A program made the translations under genes and the position numbers. From CAYSND01 sp964642235 (lineage in GTDB: Bacteria; Bacteroidota; Bacteroidia; Bacteroidales; UBA932): a stretch of 6,143 nucleotides of DNA. Of this stretch, positions 1-6,143 are shown one piece after another. Position 1 is the stretch's first letter, and each line of letters opens with the position of its first letter. The notes below the pieces were generated by a model. The model saw nothing but the letters and a program-made list of their open reading frames with translations. It searched no databases and was not told where the DNA came from. The stretch lies in NCBI GenBank assembly GCA_964642235.1, contig CAZXOP010000116.1:1-6143 (forward strand). Reading direction: 5' to 3'.

Positions 1-2599
1 CTGCATCACTCTTCTTCTTCTTTTCGAGTTCCACCACCTCTGTAGGGGCATTTGCTACGAATTTTTCATTCGAGAGTTTTGCTTGAACCCCTTTCAGGAA
101 TTTTTCTAAATGCTCTATTTCGGCAGTAATCTTTGCTACCTCATCATCTGCATTTACAAATCCGGACAAAGGGACGAAAAATTCAAATGTGTCCACCATA
201 AAAAGGGCACCGGAGTCCCTATTCTCTATCTCCTTAACTATCTGAGTAGATGAAATATTTGCCATTCTTTCTATTACAGAGATTATCTCCTTGGGAAAGC
301 CCCCTTTAATGACCAAAGGTAGCTCCTCCTTGGGAGAGAGACCTTTCGACTGTCTGATAGATCTAATATTTACTATTGCCGACTTTCCCTGCTCAAAAGA
401 GCGTATTTTAGAGTCAGAATAAGCTTTAGCCACAGGCTGCTTCTCTAACATTATAGTCTCTCCTTCACTCCTCTCTTCCAGATTATGCCAAAGTTCCTCA
501 GTGATAAAAGGCATTATAGGGTGTAATAATTTCAATAGTGCATCGAAGAAGACAATGGTACTATCATAGGTCTTTTTATCTATAGGTCTCCCGAATTCGG
601 GCTTAATAACCTCAAGATACCAAGCACAGAAATCGTCCCAGAAAAGCTTGTAAAGAGTCATTAAACCATCTGATATCCTGAACTTTCCATAATGGTCATC
701 AATGGTCTCTATTGTCTTATTAAGTTTATTTTCAAACCAATTAATTGCTAATTCGGAGTGAATTGGCTGCGGTAGGGTTTCATCCACCTGCCACCCTTTA
801 ACAAGCCTAAAGGCGTTCCAGATTTTATTGCAAAAGTTCCTTCCCTGCTCCACCTGAGTCTCATCGAAAAGAATGTCATTCCCTGCAGAACTGCAAAGCA
901 ACATCCCCAAACGAACCCCATCTGCTCCATATAACCCCATAAGTTCAATAGGATCAGGGGAGTTCCCAAGGGACTTGGACATCTTTCTCCCTTTCTTATC
1001 CCTTACAATCCCTGTAAGATAGACATTCTTAAATGGAACCTCTCCGCAGAACTCATCCCCTGCCATAATCATCCTTGCTACCCAGAAAAATAGTATTTCA
1101 GGGGCAGTAACCAAATCATTAGTAGGATAATAGTACTTCAAATCTGCATTTGGCTCTCTTTCCGGAAACCCCGGTTTTTCAGCATCGAAAACAGAGATGG
1201 GCCAGAGCCAAGAGGAGAACCAAGTATCGAGTACATCTTCATCTTGTTTTAGGTCTGCAAGAGTCAGAGAGGGGTCAATCTTCTTTGCTGCCGCAATTGC
1301 CTCCTGAGGAGTTGCTTCTACCACAAAATCACCGTTAGGAAGATAATAAGCAGGGATCTGCTGTCCCCACCATAGCTGTCTTGAAATACACCAGTCGCGG
1401 ACATTCTCCATCCAGTGACGGTATGTATTGCGGTATTTGTCAGGGATTAACTTTATCCTATCTGTCTCCACCATTTTCAGAGCCTCTTCTGCCAACTCAT
1501 CCATCTTTCGAAACCCCTGCAGAGAGAGTTTAGGCTCTATAACTTCATCTGTCCTCTCCGAATACCCTATCTGAGAGATATACTCCTCCTCTTTTTCCAA
1601 ATGCCCTTGCTCTTCAAGCATCTTAACTATCTTCTTCCTGGCGACAAAGCGATCCTCTCCTACAAGTATCTGAGCATCAGAATTAAGACGTCCAAACTGG
1701 TCAATAATATCTACCACAGGGAGTTTATGCCTAATCCCTATTTCATAGTCATTAATATCATGGGCAGGGGTAATTTTCAAACACCCTGTCCCAAATTCCA
1801 TCTCCACATAGGAGTCTTGAATGATAGGAATCTCCTTATTAATCAGAGGAATGAAAACTCTCTTCCCTTTAAGTTCCTTATACCTTTCATCTTCAGGGTT
1901 AACACAGACAGCCGTATCTGCCATAATAGTTTCAGGGCGAGTCGTGGCTATGACAATAAACTTATCTGAAGGGGCTCCATTCTCTGAGATCTTATAACGA
2001 AGATAGTAGAGTTTCGACTTAGTCTCCCTCCTGATAACCTCCTCATCACTAACAGCGGTAAGCCCTTTCGGGTCCCAATTTACCATTCTTACCCCTCTGT
2101 AGATATACCCTTTTTTATAAAAATAGACAAAAGTATTTATAACTGCCTTACTTAAAGGGGGATCCATAGTAAACTTAGTCCTATTCCAGTCACAGGAGGC
2201 ACCTAATTTTTTCAACTGCTGGAGAATTATTCCACCATGTTTCTCTTTCCACTCCCATGCATATTTTAAAAACTCCTCTCTCGTTAAGTCATATTTATCT
2301 ATCCCTTTCTCTTTTAACATTGCTACCACCTTCGCTTCAGTGGCTATAGAGGCGTGATCTGTACCGGGAACCCAACAGGCATTTTTCCCATGCATTCGAG
2401 CTCTCCTTACCAATACATCTTGAATGGTATTGTTAAGCATGTGCCCCATGTGAAGCACTCCGGTCACATTTGGAGGGGGGATAACTATTGTATATGGCTC
2501 TCTATCATCGGGTTCTGAATGGAAAAAGTTATGTTTTAACCAATATGAATACCATTTGTCTTCTACCTCGGCAGGATTGTACTTGCTGGGAATCTCCAT
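1..2599 (-). CDS. valS: Valine--tRNA ligase (ValRS), C-terminal end cut by window edge
   Basis: Cytoplasmic class I aminoacyl-tRNA synthetase that activates valine with ATP, charges tRNA-Val and hydrolyses mischarged Thr-tRNA-Val. Reading the minus strand from ATG at 2599 gives about 866 codons without a stop; Bacteroidota ValRS is around 875 residues, so only the extreme C-terminus is missing. The N-terminus (MEIPSKYNPAEVEDKW) matches the family start. Visible landmarks: PPPNVTG followed by the HIGH signature as HMGH at residues 50-53; the CP1 editing domain with TTRPET at 219-224 and GTGC..TPAHD at about 270-281; DWCISRQLWWG before the second half of the catalytic core; KMSKS at 539-543; the anticodon-binding helical domain; and a charged C-terminal coiled-coil arm ending in a lysine run. 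One oddity: the conserved QWF motif after the editing domain reads QGFR (residues 361-364). It is divergently transcribed from the DUF3467 gene. The identification is secure. Confidence 0.97.
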   Translation of the reverse strand, partial: MEIPSKYNPAEVEDKWYSYWLKHNFFHSEPDDREPYTIVIPPPNVTGVLHMGHMLNNTIQDVLVRRARMHGKNACWVPGTDHASIATEAKVVAMLKEKGIDKYDLTREEFLKYAWEWKEKHGGIILQQLKKLGASCDWNRTKFTMDPPLSKAVINTFVYFYKKGYIYRGVRMVNWDPKGLTAVSDEEVIRRETKSKLYYLRYKISENGAPSDKFIVIATTRPETIMADTAVCVNPEDERYKELKGKRVFIPLINKEIPIIQDSYVEMEFGTGCLKITPAHDINDYEIGIRHKLPVVDIIDQFGRLNSDAQILVGEDRFVARKKIVKMLEEQGHLEKEEEYISQIGYSERTDEVIEPKLSLQGFRKMDELAEEALKMVETDRIKLIPDKYRNTYRHWMENVRDWCISRQLWWGQQIPAYYLPNGDFVVEATPQEAIAAAKKIDPSLTLADLKQDEDVLDTWFSSWLWPISVFDAEKPGFPEREPNADLKYYYPTNDLVTAPEILFFWVARMIMAGDEFCGEVPFKNVYLTGIVRDKKGRKMSKSLGNSPDPIELMGLYGADGVRLGMLLCSSAGNDILFDETQVEQGRNFCNKIWNAFRLVKGWQVDETLPQPIHSELAINWFENKLNKTIETIDDHYGKFRISDGLMTLYKLFWDDFCAWYLEVIKPEFGRPIDKKTYDSTIVFFDALLKLLHPIMPFITEELWHNLEERSEGETIMLEKQPVAKAYSDSKIRSFEQGKSAIVNIRSIRQSKGLSPKEELPLVIKGGFPKEIISVIERMANISSTQIVKEIENRDSGALFMVDTFEFFVPLSGFVNADDEVAKITAEIEHLEKFLKGVQAKLSNEKFVANAPTEVVELEKKKKSDA

Positions 2600-2637
2600 A
2601 ATTCTCTTAAATTTCAAATTAATTTTAATATAACCTG

Positions 2638-2645
2638 CAAATTTA
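2638..2645 (-). promoter_or_regulatory. Probable valS promoter, Bacteroidota -7 box TAAATTTG
   Basis: On the minus strand this octamer fits the Bacteroidota primary-sigma -7 consensus TAnnTTTG exactly. It lies 38 nt upstream of the valS ATG, which predicts a leader of roughly 30 nt. I could not find a clear TTTG-type -33 element at the expected distance, so the call rests on the -7 box and its position. The sequence is very AT-rich, so a chance match is possible. Confidence 0.45.
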
Positions 2646-2655
2646 ATCAAAATGC

Positions 2656-2663
2656 TATCTTTG
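2656..2663 (+). promoter_or_regulatory. Probable promoter of the DUF3467-DUF2520-kdsC-maf unit, -7 box TATCTTTG
   Basis: TATCTTTG followed by C matches the Bacteroidota -7 consensus TAnnTTTG exactly and ends 22 nt before the ATG at 2686, so the leader would be only about 15 nt. The box is flanked by a small inverted repeat, ATGC (2652-2655) and GCAT (2663-2666). No convincing -33 TTTG is seen about 20 nt upstream. The leader has no Shine-Dalgarno sequence and is A/T-rich, as is common in this phylum. Confidence 0.55.
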
Positions 2664-2685
2664 CATAAATTTTTATTCAATTTTT

Positions 2686-3003
2686 ATGTCTCAACCCTTA
2701 CAACCATCAAATGAACTCAGTATAGAACTGAGTAGCGAAGTGGCAAAAGGCAACTATTCAAACCTTGCCATTATAACCCATTCATCCAGTGAATTTATAC
2801 TCGATTTTGCCAGAATGCTCCCCGGAACACCTAAAGCAGAGGTGGCAAGTAGAATTATAATGACTCCTGAACATGCAAAGAGGCTATTTATGGCCTTAAG
2901 CGATAATCTTTCTAAATACGAGAGTCAGTTTGGGGAGATAAATATTAATAATCCTAAAGGGGGTATTCCTATGCCTTTCACTCCTGGTTCGGCTCAGGCT
3001 TAG
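2686..3003 (+). CDS. DUF3467 family small protein, function unknown
   Basis: A 105-residue soluble protein with no signal peptide or membrane segment. The body (about residues 10-85) has the pattern I associate with DUF3467 of Bacteroidota: an acidic ELSIELSSEVAKGNYSN opening, then LAIITHSSSEFILDF, then a P-rich turn (MLPGTPKAEVASR), then TPEHAKRLFMALSDN and a short amphipathic helix. The last 20 or so residues are Gly/Pro-rich (PKGGIPMPFTPG) and probably disordered. No catalytic motif is visible and I do not assign a function. The first ATG after the -7 box at 2656 is used. It is the first gene of a plus-strand run and lies 42 nt before the DUF2520 gene, a larger gap than between any later genes in the run, so it may be partly uncoupled from them by the dyad at 3012-3045. 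Confidence 0.88.
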   Translation: MSQPLQPSNELSIELSSEVAKGNYSNLAIITHSSSEFILDFARMLPGTPKAEVASRIIMTPEHAKRLFMALSDNLSKYESQFGEININNPKGGIPMPFTPGSAQA

Positions 3004-3011
3004 ACCATAAA

Positions 3012-3045
3012 ACAACTTTGTTAACTCAAGTAACAAATCTGTTGT
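3012..3045 (+). promoter_or_regulatory. Inverted repeat / predicted hairpin ending at the DUF2520 start codon
   Basis: Left arm ACAAC+TTTGTTA (3012-3023), 7-nt loop (3024-3030), right arm TAACAAA (3031-3037), a 3-nt bulge TCT (3038-3040), then GTTGT (3041-3045). All 12 pairs are Watson-Crick. The right arm ends directly before ATG at 3046. Read as DNA, the core is also a near-perfect dyad, because ACT and AGT inside the loop continue the symmetry apart from one extra A. There is no T-tract after it, so it is a poor intrinsic terminator. It could hinder ribosome access to the ATG, act as an operator, or mark an RNA-processing site. The left arm also contains CAACTTTG (3013-3020), one base from the TAnnTTTG -7 consensus, so a weak internal promoter is a further possibility. 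Only the symmetry is observed; any role is inference. Confidence 0.5.
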
Positions 3046-3864
3046 ATGAGTAATTTCGGCATATCTATAATCGGATCGGGCAATGTTGCCGTCAGGTTTT
3101 CTTTAGCTTTGGCTGAGAGTGGGTATGCTATAGACTATATATACAATAGAAGTAAAAAAAACGGGGAGAGAGTTGCTGCTATCCTAAGGGAATCGGGGCA
3201 AAATACAGAGTTCTCCTCTACCCTTGAACCATTAACTGCCTCGAAGGTAATTATTATTGCTGTGACGGATGAGGCGATACCGGAGGTCATTCAAAACCTC
3301 TCACTCTCAATTGGTTCCGAGAAGCCTATTGTCTTTCATACTTCCGGAGCCACTTCACTTTCAGAGCTTGCTCCCCTTGGAGAGAAGGGGTGTAAATACG
3401 GAGTGCTCTACCCTCTCATGACACTTAGCAAGTCTAAGAATATTGTTTTTAATGAAGTTCCATTCTTATTGGAAGCAAGTGATGAAGAGGTTAAAGAGTT
3501 TTTAATAGAGATGTTGGGTAGTCTTAATTCCGATTATACTTTTTGTGATTCGGAAAAACGTCTTAGGATGCATGCTGCAGCAGTATTCTCTTGTAATTTT
3601 GTAAATTACCTCCTTTCAGTAGCATTTGATATTGCAGGACATAGCCCTACTCTCCTACTCCCTGCAACCATCGAAACTGTAAGAAAGGCGTTCCTGGTTC
3701 ATCCGACCGTTATGCAGACAGGACCTGCTATAAGGGAGGATGTAGGCACAATAAACAAACATCTGGAGTTACTTGATAAACTTGGGTTTTCCGAGTATGA
3801 GGAACTCTATAAAGAGTTGAGTCAAAAAATAGCTGAAAAATATAATAAAAAGATAGATATATAA
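3046..3864 (+). CDS. Rossmann-fold / DUF2520 protein, putative NAD(P)-dependent oxidoreductase-like
   Basis: A 272-residue cytoplasmic protein of the Rossmann-like plus DUF2520 family, related in fold to F420-dependent NADP reductase and pyrroline-5-carboxylate reductase-type dehydrogenases. Its substrate is unknown. The N-terminal nucleotide-binding fold begins at once with IIGSGNVA (G10, G12 of the GxGxxA loop), followed by strand motifs IIIAVTDEAIPEV and VFHTSGATSLSEL. The DUF2520 helical half carries the family hallmarks GVLYPLMTLSK, a MHAAAVFSCNF helix at 175-185 (usual form LAAVFACNF) and MQTGPAIRED near 223-232. Length and domain order are normal. ATG at 3046 places the Rossmann loop at the usual distance from the start; no Shine-Dalgarno sequence is present, and the region before the ATG is taken up by the inverted repeat. 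It is followed after 3 nt by the kdsC-like gene, so the two are very probably cotranscribed. Confidence 0.88.
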   Translation: MSNFGISIIGSGNVAVRFSLALAESGYAIDYIYNRSKKNGERVAAILRESGQNTEFSSTLEPLTASKVIIIAVTDEAIPEVIQNLSLSIGSEKPIVFHTSGATSLSELAPLGEKGCKYGVLYPLMTLSKSKNIVFNEVPFLLEASDEEVKEFLIEMLGSLNSDYTFCDSEKRLRMHAAAVFSCNFVNYLLSVAFDIAGHSPTLLLPATIETVRKAFLVHPTVMQTGPAIREDVGTINKHLELLDKLGFSEYEELYKELSQKIAEKYNKKIDI

Positions 3865-3867
3865 ATT

Positions 3868-4419
3868 ATGGGAAATTATAAAAACAGACTTCACAAGATT
3901 AAGGCATTTGTTTTCGATGTTGACGGTGTATTGACAGATGGGAGCATTATCTCCACACTTGACGGGGATTTATTAAGAGTGTTTGACTCCAAAGATGGAT
4001 TTGGAATGAGAATGGCGATTATGAATGGCTTTAAGATAGGGATTATTACCGGAGGAAATTCTGATAGCATTCTGAAAAGATTTCTTGCATTATCTATTCC
4101 TGAGGAGGATATTTACCAGCTTTCCAGAGATAAAGCACCCGATTTTTATGATTTTTGTTCTAAGCACCAGTTATCTCCCGAAGAGGTTGCTTACGTGGGA
4201 GATGATATTCCTGATATTCCCGTACTTAAAATTTGCGGACTTGCTGCCTGCCCTTCGGATGCCGTAGTGGAAGTTAAGGAGGTTTGCGACTATATTTCCA
4301 CTCATGGAGGAGGAAAAGGGTGTGCAAGGGAGCTGATAGAGCAGGTTCTAAAGGTTCAAGAAAAATGGGTTTTTAATGTAAATCATTTTTCAGGTAAGTA
4401 TGGCCATTTTGGGAGATAA
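3868..4419 (+). CDS. kdsC: KdsC-type HAD phosphatase (probable Kdo-8-phosphate phosphatase)
   Basis: A 183-residue C0-type (capless) HAD phosphatase, expected to remove phosphate from 3-deoxy-D-manno-octulosonate 8-phosphate in the cytoplasm, a step in Kdo synthesis for lipid A-core. Motif I FDVDGVLTDG gives nucleophile D17 and acid/base D19; motif II is IITGGNS (T61); the motif III lysine is K89 in RDKAPDF; motif IV is VGDDIPD (D112, D113, D116), the Mg2+ site. The C-terminal loop GGGKGCARE (147-155) matches the GGxG segment that reaches into the neighbouring subunit's active site in KdsC tetramers. Family members usually end near KVQ.KW; here about 15 further residues follow, the last part encoded in the 20-nt overlap with maf. 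Related enzymes act on KDN-9-phosphate in some Bacteroides, so the exact substrate is inferred. No kdsA, kdsB or kdsD is in the window. Confidence 0.88.
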   Translation: MGNYKNRLHKIKAFVFDVDGVLTDGSIISTLDGDLLRVFDSKDGFGMRMAIMNGFKIGIITGGNSDSILKRFLALSIPEEDIYQLSRDKAPDFYDFCSKHQLSPEEVAYVGDDIPDIPVLKICGLAACPSDAVVEVKEVCDYISTHGGGKGCARELIEQVLKVQEKWVFNVNHFSGKYGHFGR

Positions 4420-5023
4420 AATCAGAGATTTCAAGATTATTTTAGGCTCTTCCTCACCTCGGAGGAGGGATCTTCTCAAAGCTATTTGTATTGATTTTGA
4501 GTTAGATGGGACATCTCATGTTAATGAAGATTATCCAGAGGAACTCTCTCATCACCTTATTCCAGAGACACTTGCTTACCGTAAATCTATTGGTTTCCAT
4601 CGTGAACTTACGGATAATGAAACACTTATAACAGCCGATACTTTGGTGTTTTGCCCAAGTAAAGAGAATATTGGCGAGGAGATAGTTCTTGGGAAACCAC
4701 AAGATAGAGAGGATGCTTTTAAGATGCTCTCTCTCCTCTCTGATAACACACATACCGTTTTAACAAGTGTCTGTATTAGAGACCATAAACGACATACGAT
4801 TTTCACTGAGAGTTCTGATGTTACTTTTAGAAAATTAGAGCAAGAGGAGATAGACTATTACCTCGACACCTTTAACCCTTATGACAAAGCCGGCTCTTAT
4901 GCAGTCCAGGAGTGGATCGGGCATGTGGGGATTGCTAATATTAATGGGTCGCAGGAGAATGTTATGGGGCTTCCTACCCAAAAACTCTATCTGGAACTAA
5001 AGAGATTTATTGAGTTAAGTTAA
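4400..5023 (+). CDS. maf: Maf family nucleoside triphosphate pyrophosphatase (dTTP/UTP type)
   Basis: A 207-residue Maf protein, a cytoplasmic house-cleaning enzyme that hydrolyses nucleoside triphosphates to the monophosphate and pyrophosphate. The N-terminal signature is ILGSSSPRRRDLL (residues 14-26); ITADT at 77-81 supplies the catalytic aspartate D80; LGKPQDREDA and THTVLTSV follow; DKAGSYAVQEW (162-172) carries the glutamine (Q170) typical of the YhdE/BsMaf-like dTTP/UTP subgroup; the C-terminus has NVMGLP. Between ITADT and LGKP there are about seven more residues than in the Bacteroides homologues I recall, and the usual GSY/GSF-NV motif is GSQENV (183-188). The chosen ATG at 4400 is preceded by AGGTAAG, the only Shine-Dalgarno-like sequence in the run, and sits inside the end of kdsC, which suggests translational coupling. 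It ends convergently against recQ, with overlapping stop codons. Confidence 0.92.
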   Translation: MAILGDKIRDFKIILGSSSPRRRDLLKAICIDFELDGTSHVNEDYPEELSHHLIPETLAYRKSIGFHRELTDNETLITADTLVFCPSKENIGEEIVLGKPQDREDAFKMLSLLSDNTHTVLTSVCIRDHKRHTIFTESSDVTFRKLEQEEIDYYLDTFNPYDKAGSYAVQEWIGHVGIANINGSQENVMGLPTQKLYLELKRFIELS

Positions 5024-6143
5024 TCCTTATTCAGGCATAAGTCACATACACCGCATTTTTGGGAGTTTTCTTCTCCGAAATAGGCAAGGAGCCTTTGACT
5101 ACGACAGTTATAGTTCTCTGCACTCTCATCTGTTGCATACTCTATAATTTTATCCATCCTCTCTTTGAAAACCCCTTTTCTTGAGTCGTAATTGCTCTGA
5201 GAAAGATAAAGATTATTAGGTGTAAGCCTTTCATTATTAAGGGAAATAAGCGGAGAACGGACACGGGGAATATATTTGATAATCCCTTTCCTCGAGAGTG
5301 AAATCAGATTTCCTTTAACATTTTCGGGGGAGTCTTTAATGGTCTTGGCAATAAACTCCTCATCTATTGCCACTAAATGTGAGAAGAGTCCCGGATAGAG
5401 CCTCATAAGTGCCTTTGCAAAGGTGTCGAGGTGATAGTTGGAGAGTTGAATTTTATAAAGTTCATCTCTGTCCACAATAAAATTAATGCGACTCGGATTG
5501 TCTAACTCCTCTGTTAATGTCCAGTATCCTGACATCTCTATATACTTAATAGCATAAAATGCCGATACAGAGTGGAGCTTAAATTGTCTGGAAAAATCTA
5601 TTAGATTAAATTTATATGTCTGCCCCTCCCCCTCTTCATAAACAAGTCCTAAATAATTAAAAACTTTTTGATAGATATCGGCGATATACTCCAAGTCGGG
5701 AAATGTAACTTTGAAAATTTGATTTAAACGGAGGATATCGCTATTATTCCAAAGTAGAGTGGCATAAGATTTCATCCCATCCCTCCCTGCACGACCGGCC
5801 TCTTGAAAATAAGACTCTATAGACTCAGGCATATCAAAATGAGCTACAAACCTAACATTTGGTTTATCTATTCCCATCCCAAAGGCATTGGTAGCGACAA
5901 TAATCCTTAAATCCCCCTTTTGCCATAAATCTTGTTTAAGGGAACGTTCTTGGTTACTTAAACCCGCATGATAAAAATCAGCTTCGATATTTTGAGATTT
6001 TAGAAATGAGGCTATCTCTTCTGTCTTTTTTCTCTCCCTGACATAGACAATTCCACTTCCAAGAATAAAGTTAGAGATCTTAAGGAGCTGTCCTAGTTTG
6101 TCCTCTGCCCTTCTGACCACATAAGCAAGATTAGGACGTAAAA
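5020..6143 (-). CDS. recQ: RecQ-family ATP-dependent DNA helicase, N-terminal part cut by window edge
   Basis: A 3'-5' superfamily 2 DNA helicase for recombination and replication-fork repair. About 373 C-terminal residues are visible; the reading frame stays open to the right edge, where LRPNLAYVVR matches the family's RPNL segment just after motif III, so the ATPase lobe (Walker A and B, aromatic-rich loop) lies outside. Visible: SGIVYVRERKKTEEIA (motif IV), IIVATNAFGMGIDKPNVRF (motif V region), ESYFQEAGRAGRDG (motif VI with the arginine finger), a helical/winged-helix region, and a zinc cluster C-X16-C-X2-C-X2-C (in NCRSQ...CGVCDLC) only five residues from the end. In E. coli RecQ the same cysteine pattern precedes the winged helix; here it is terminal, and no HRDC domain follows, an arrangement I know from Bacteroidota RecQ proteins. 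The GTG at 6118-6120 is internal, not a start. Confidence 0.93.
   Translation of the reverse strand, partial: LRPNLAYVVRRAEDKLGQLLKISNFILGSGIVYVRERKKTEEIASFLKSQNIEADFYHAGLSNQERSLKQDLWQKGDLRIIVATNAFGMGIDKPNVRFVAHFDMPESIESYFQEAGRAGRDGMKSYATLLWNNSDILRLNQIFKVTFPDLEYIADIYQKVFNYLGLVYEEGEGQTYKFNLIDFSRQFKLHSVSAFYAIKYIEMSGYWTLTEELDNPSRINFIVDRDELYKIQLSNYHLDTFAKALMRLYPGLFSHLVAIDEEFIAKTIKDSPENVKGNLISLSRKGIIKYIPRVRSPLISLNNERLTPNNLYLSQSNYDSRKGVFKERMDKIIEYATDESAENYNCRSQRLLAYFGEENSQKCGVCDLCLNKD

Noticed and set aside
11..22. CTT trinucleotide run
   Set aside because: It encodes the lysine run of the ValRS C-terminal coiled-coil arm, a common feature of these proteins, not a regulatory microsatellite.
748..969. 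Minus-strand 73-codon open frame inside valS in another frame
   Set aside because: The valS frame is intact here and includes the KMSKS region next to it; this is an out-of-frame shadow.
1601..1969. 122-codon open frame on the plus strand, opposite valS
   Set aside because: It lies wholly antisense to the ValRS editing domain, the protein has no recognisable family, and the composition is that of a shadow frame.
1..2599. Possible frameshift or break in valS
   Set aside because: Codon phase was followed from the ATG to the left edge; all family motifs appear in one frame with no stop, so the gene is only cut by the window.
2616..2625. 10-bp palindrome AAATTAATTT in the valS leader
   Set aside because: Short and pure A/T in a very A/T-rich spacer, so chance is a good explanation; no second copy was seen.
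3153..3161. A-run followed by C in the DUF2520 gene, forming an A AAA AAC slippery heptamer in frame
   Set aside because: A -1 slip would add only about 20 codons before a stop, and I see no obvious downstream stem. The zero frame gives a normal full-length protein. Lys-Lys-Asn in an AT-rich gene explains it.
4502..4806. Two minus-strand open frames opposite maf
   Set aside because: They overlap the conserved Maf catalytic region on the other strand and show no family resemblance.

Overview
The window looks like a piece of a Bacteroidota chromosome, most likely Bacteroidales. It is AT-rich. The protein families (DUF3467, DUF2520 Rossmann protein, a RecQ with its zinc cluster at the very C-terminus) and the form of ValRS are those I know from that phylum. 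The intergenic DNA carries TAnnTTTG-type -7 promoter boxes, and most genes lack a convincing Shine-Dalgarno sequence, both typical of Bacteroidota. Coding density is near total: the only non-coding stretches are about 86 bp (2600-2685) and 42 bp (3004-3045). I see no RNA genes, mobile elements, CRISPR arrays or large repeats.

Layout. Positions 1-2599 (minus strand) hold valS, almost complete, with only the last few C-terminal codons outside the window. Positions 2600-2685 are a divergent promoter region. From 2686 to 5023 four genes run on the plus strand and look like one transcription unit: a small DUF3467 protein, a Rossmann/DUF2520 protein, a KdsC-type HAD phosphatase and a Maf nucleotide pyrophosphatase. 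The last three are tightly packed (3-nt gap, then a 20-nt overlap). From 5020 to the right edge (minus strand) lies the C-terminal part of a RecQ-family helicase, whose stop codon overlaps the stop codon of maf.

Function. The genes are housekeeping: tRNA-Val charging, probable Kdo (LPS sugar) phosphate removal, clearance of non-canonical or excess pyrimidine nucleotides, and DNA repair. Two genes (DUF3467, DUF2520) have no established function; their placement with kdsC-like and maf genes is the main functional clue.

I found no evidence of a new defence, mobile or RNA-based system. The points most worth a second look are a Trp-to-Gly change in a conserved ValRS motif, a hairpin or operator-like dyad that fills the gap in front of the DUF2520 start codon, and the packed divergent promoters and overlapping stop codons.
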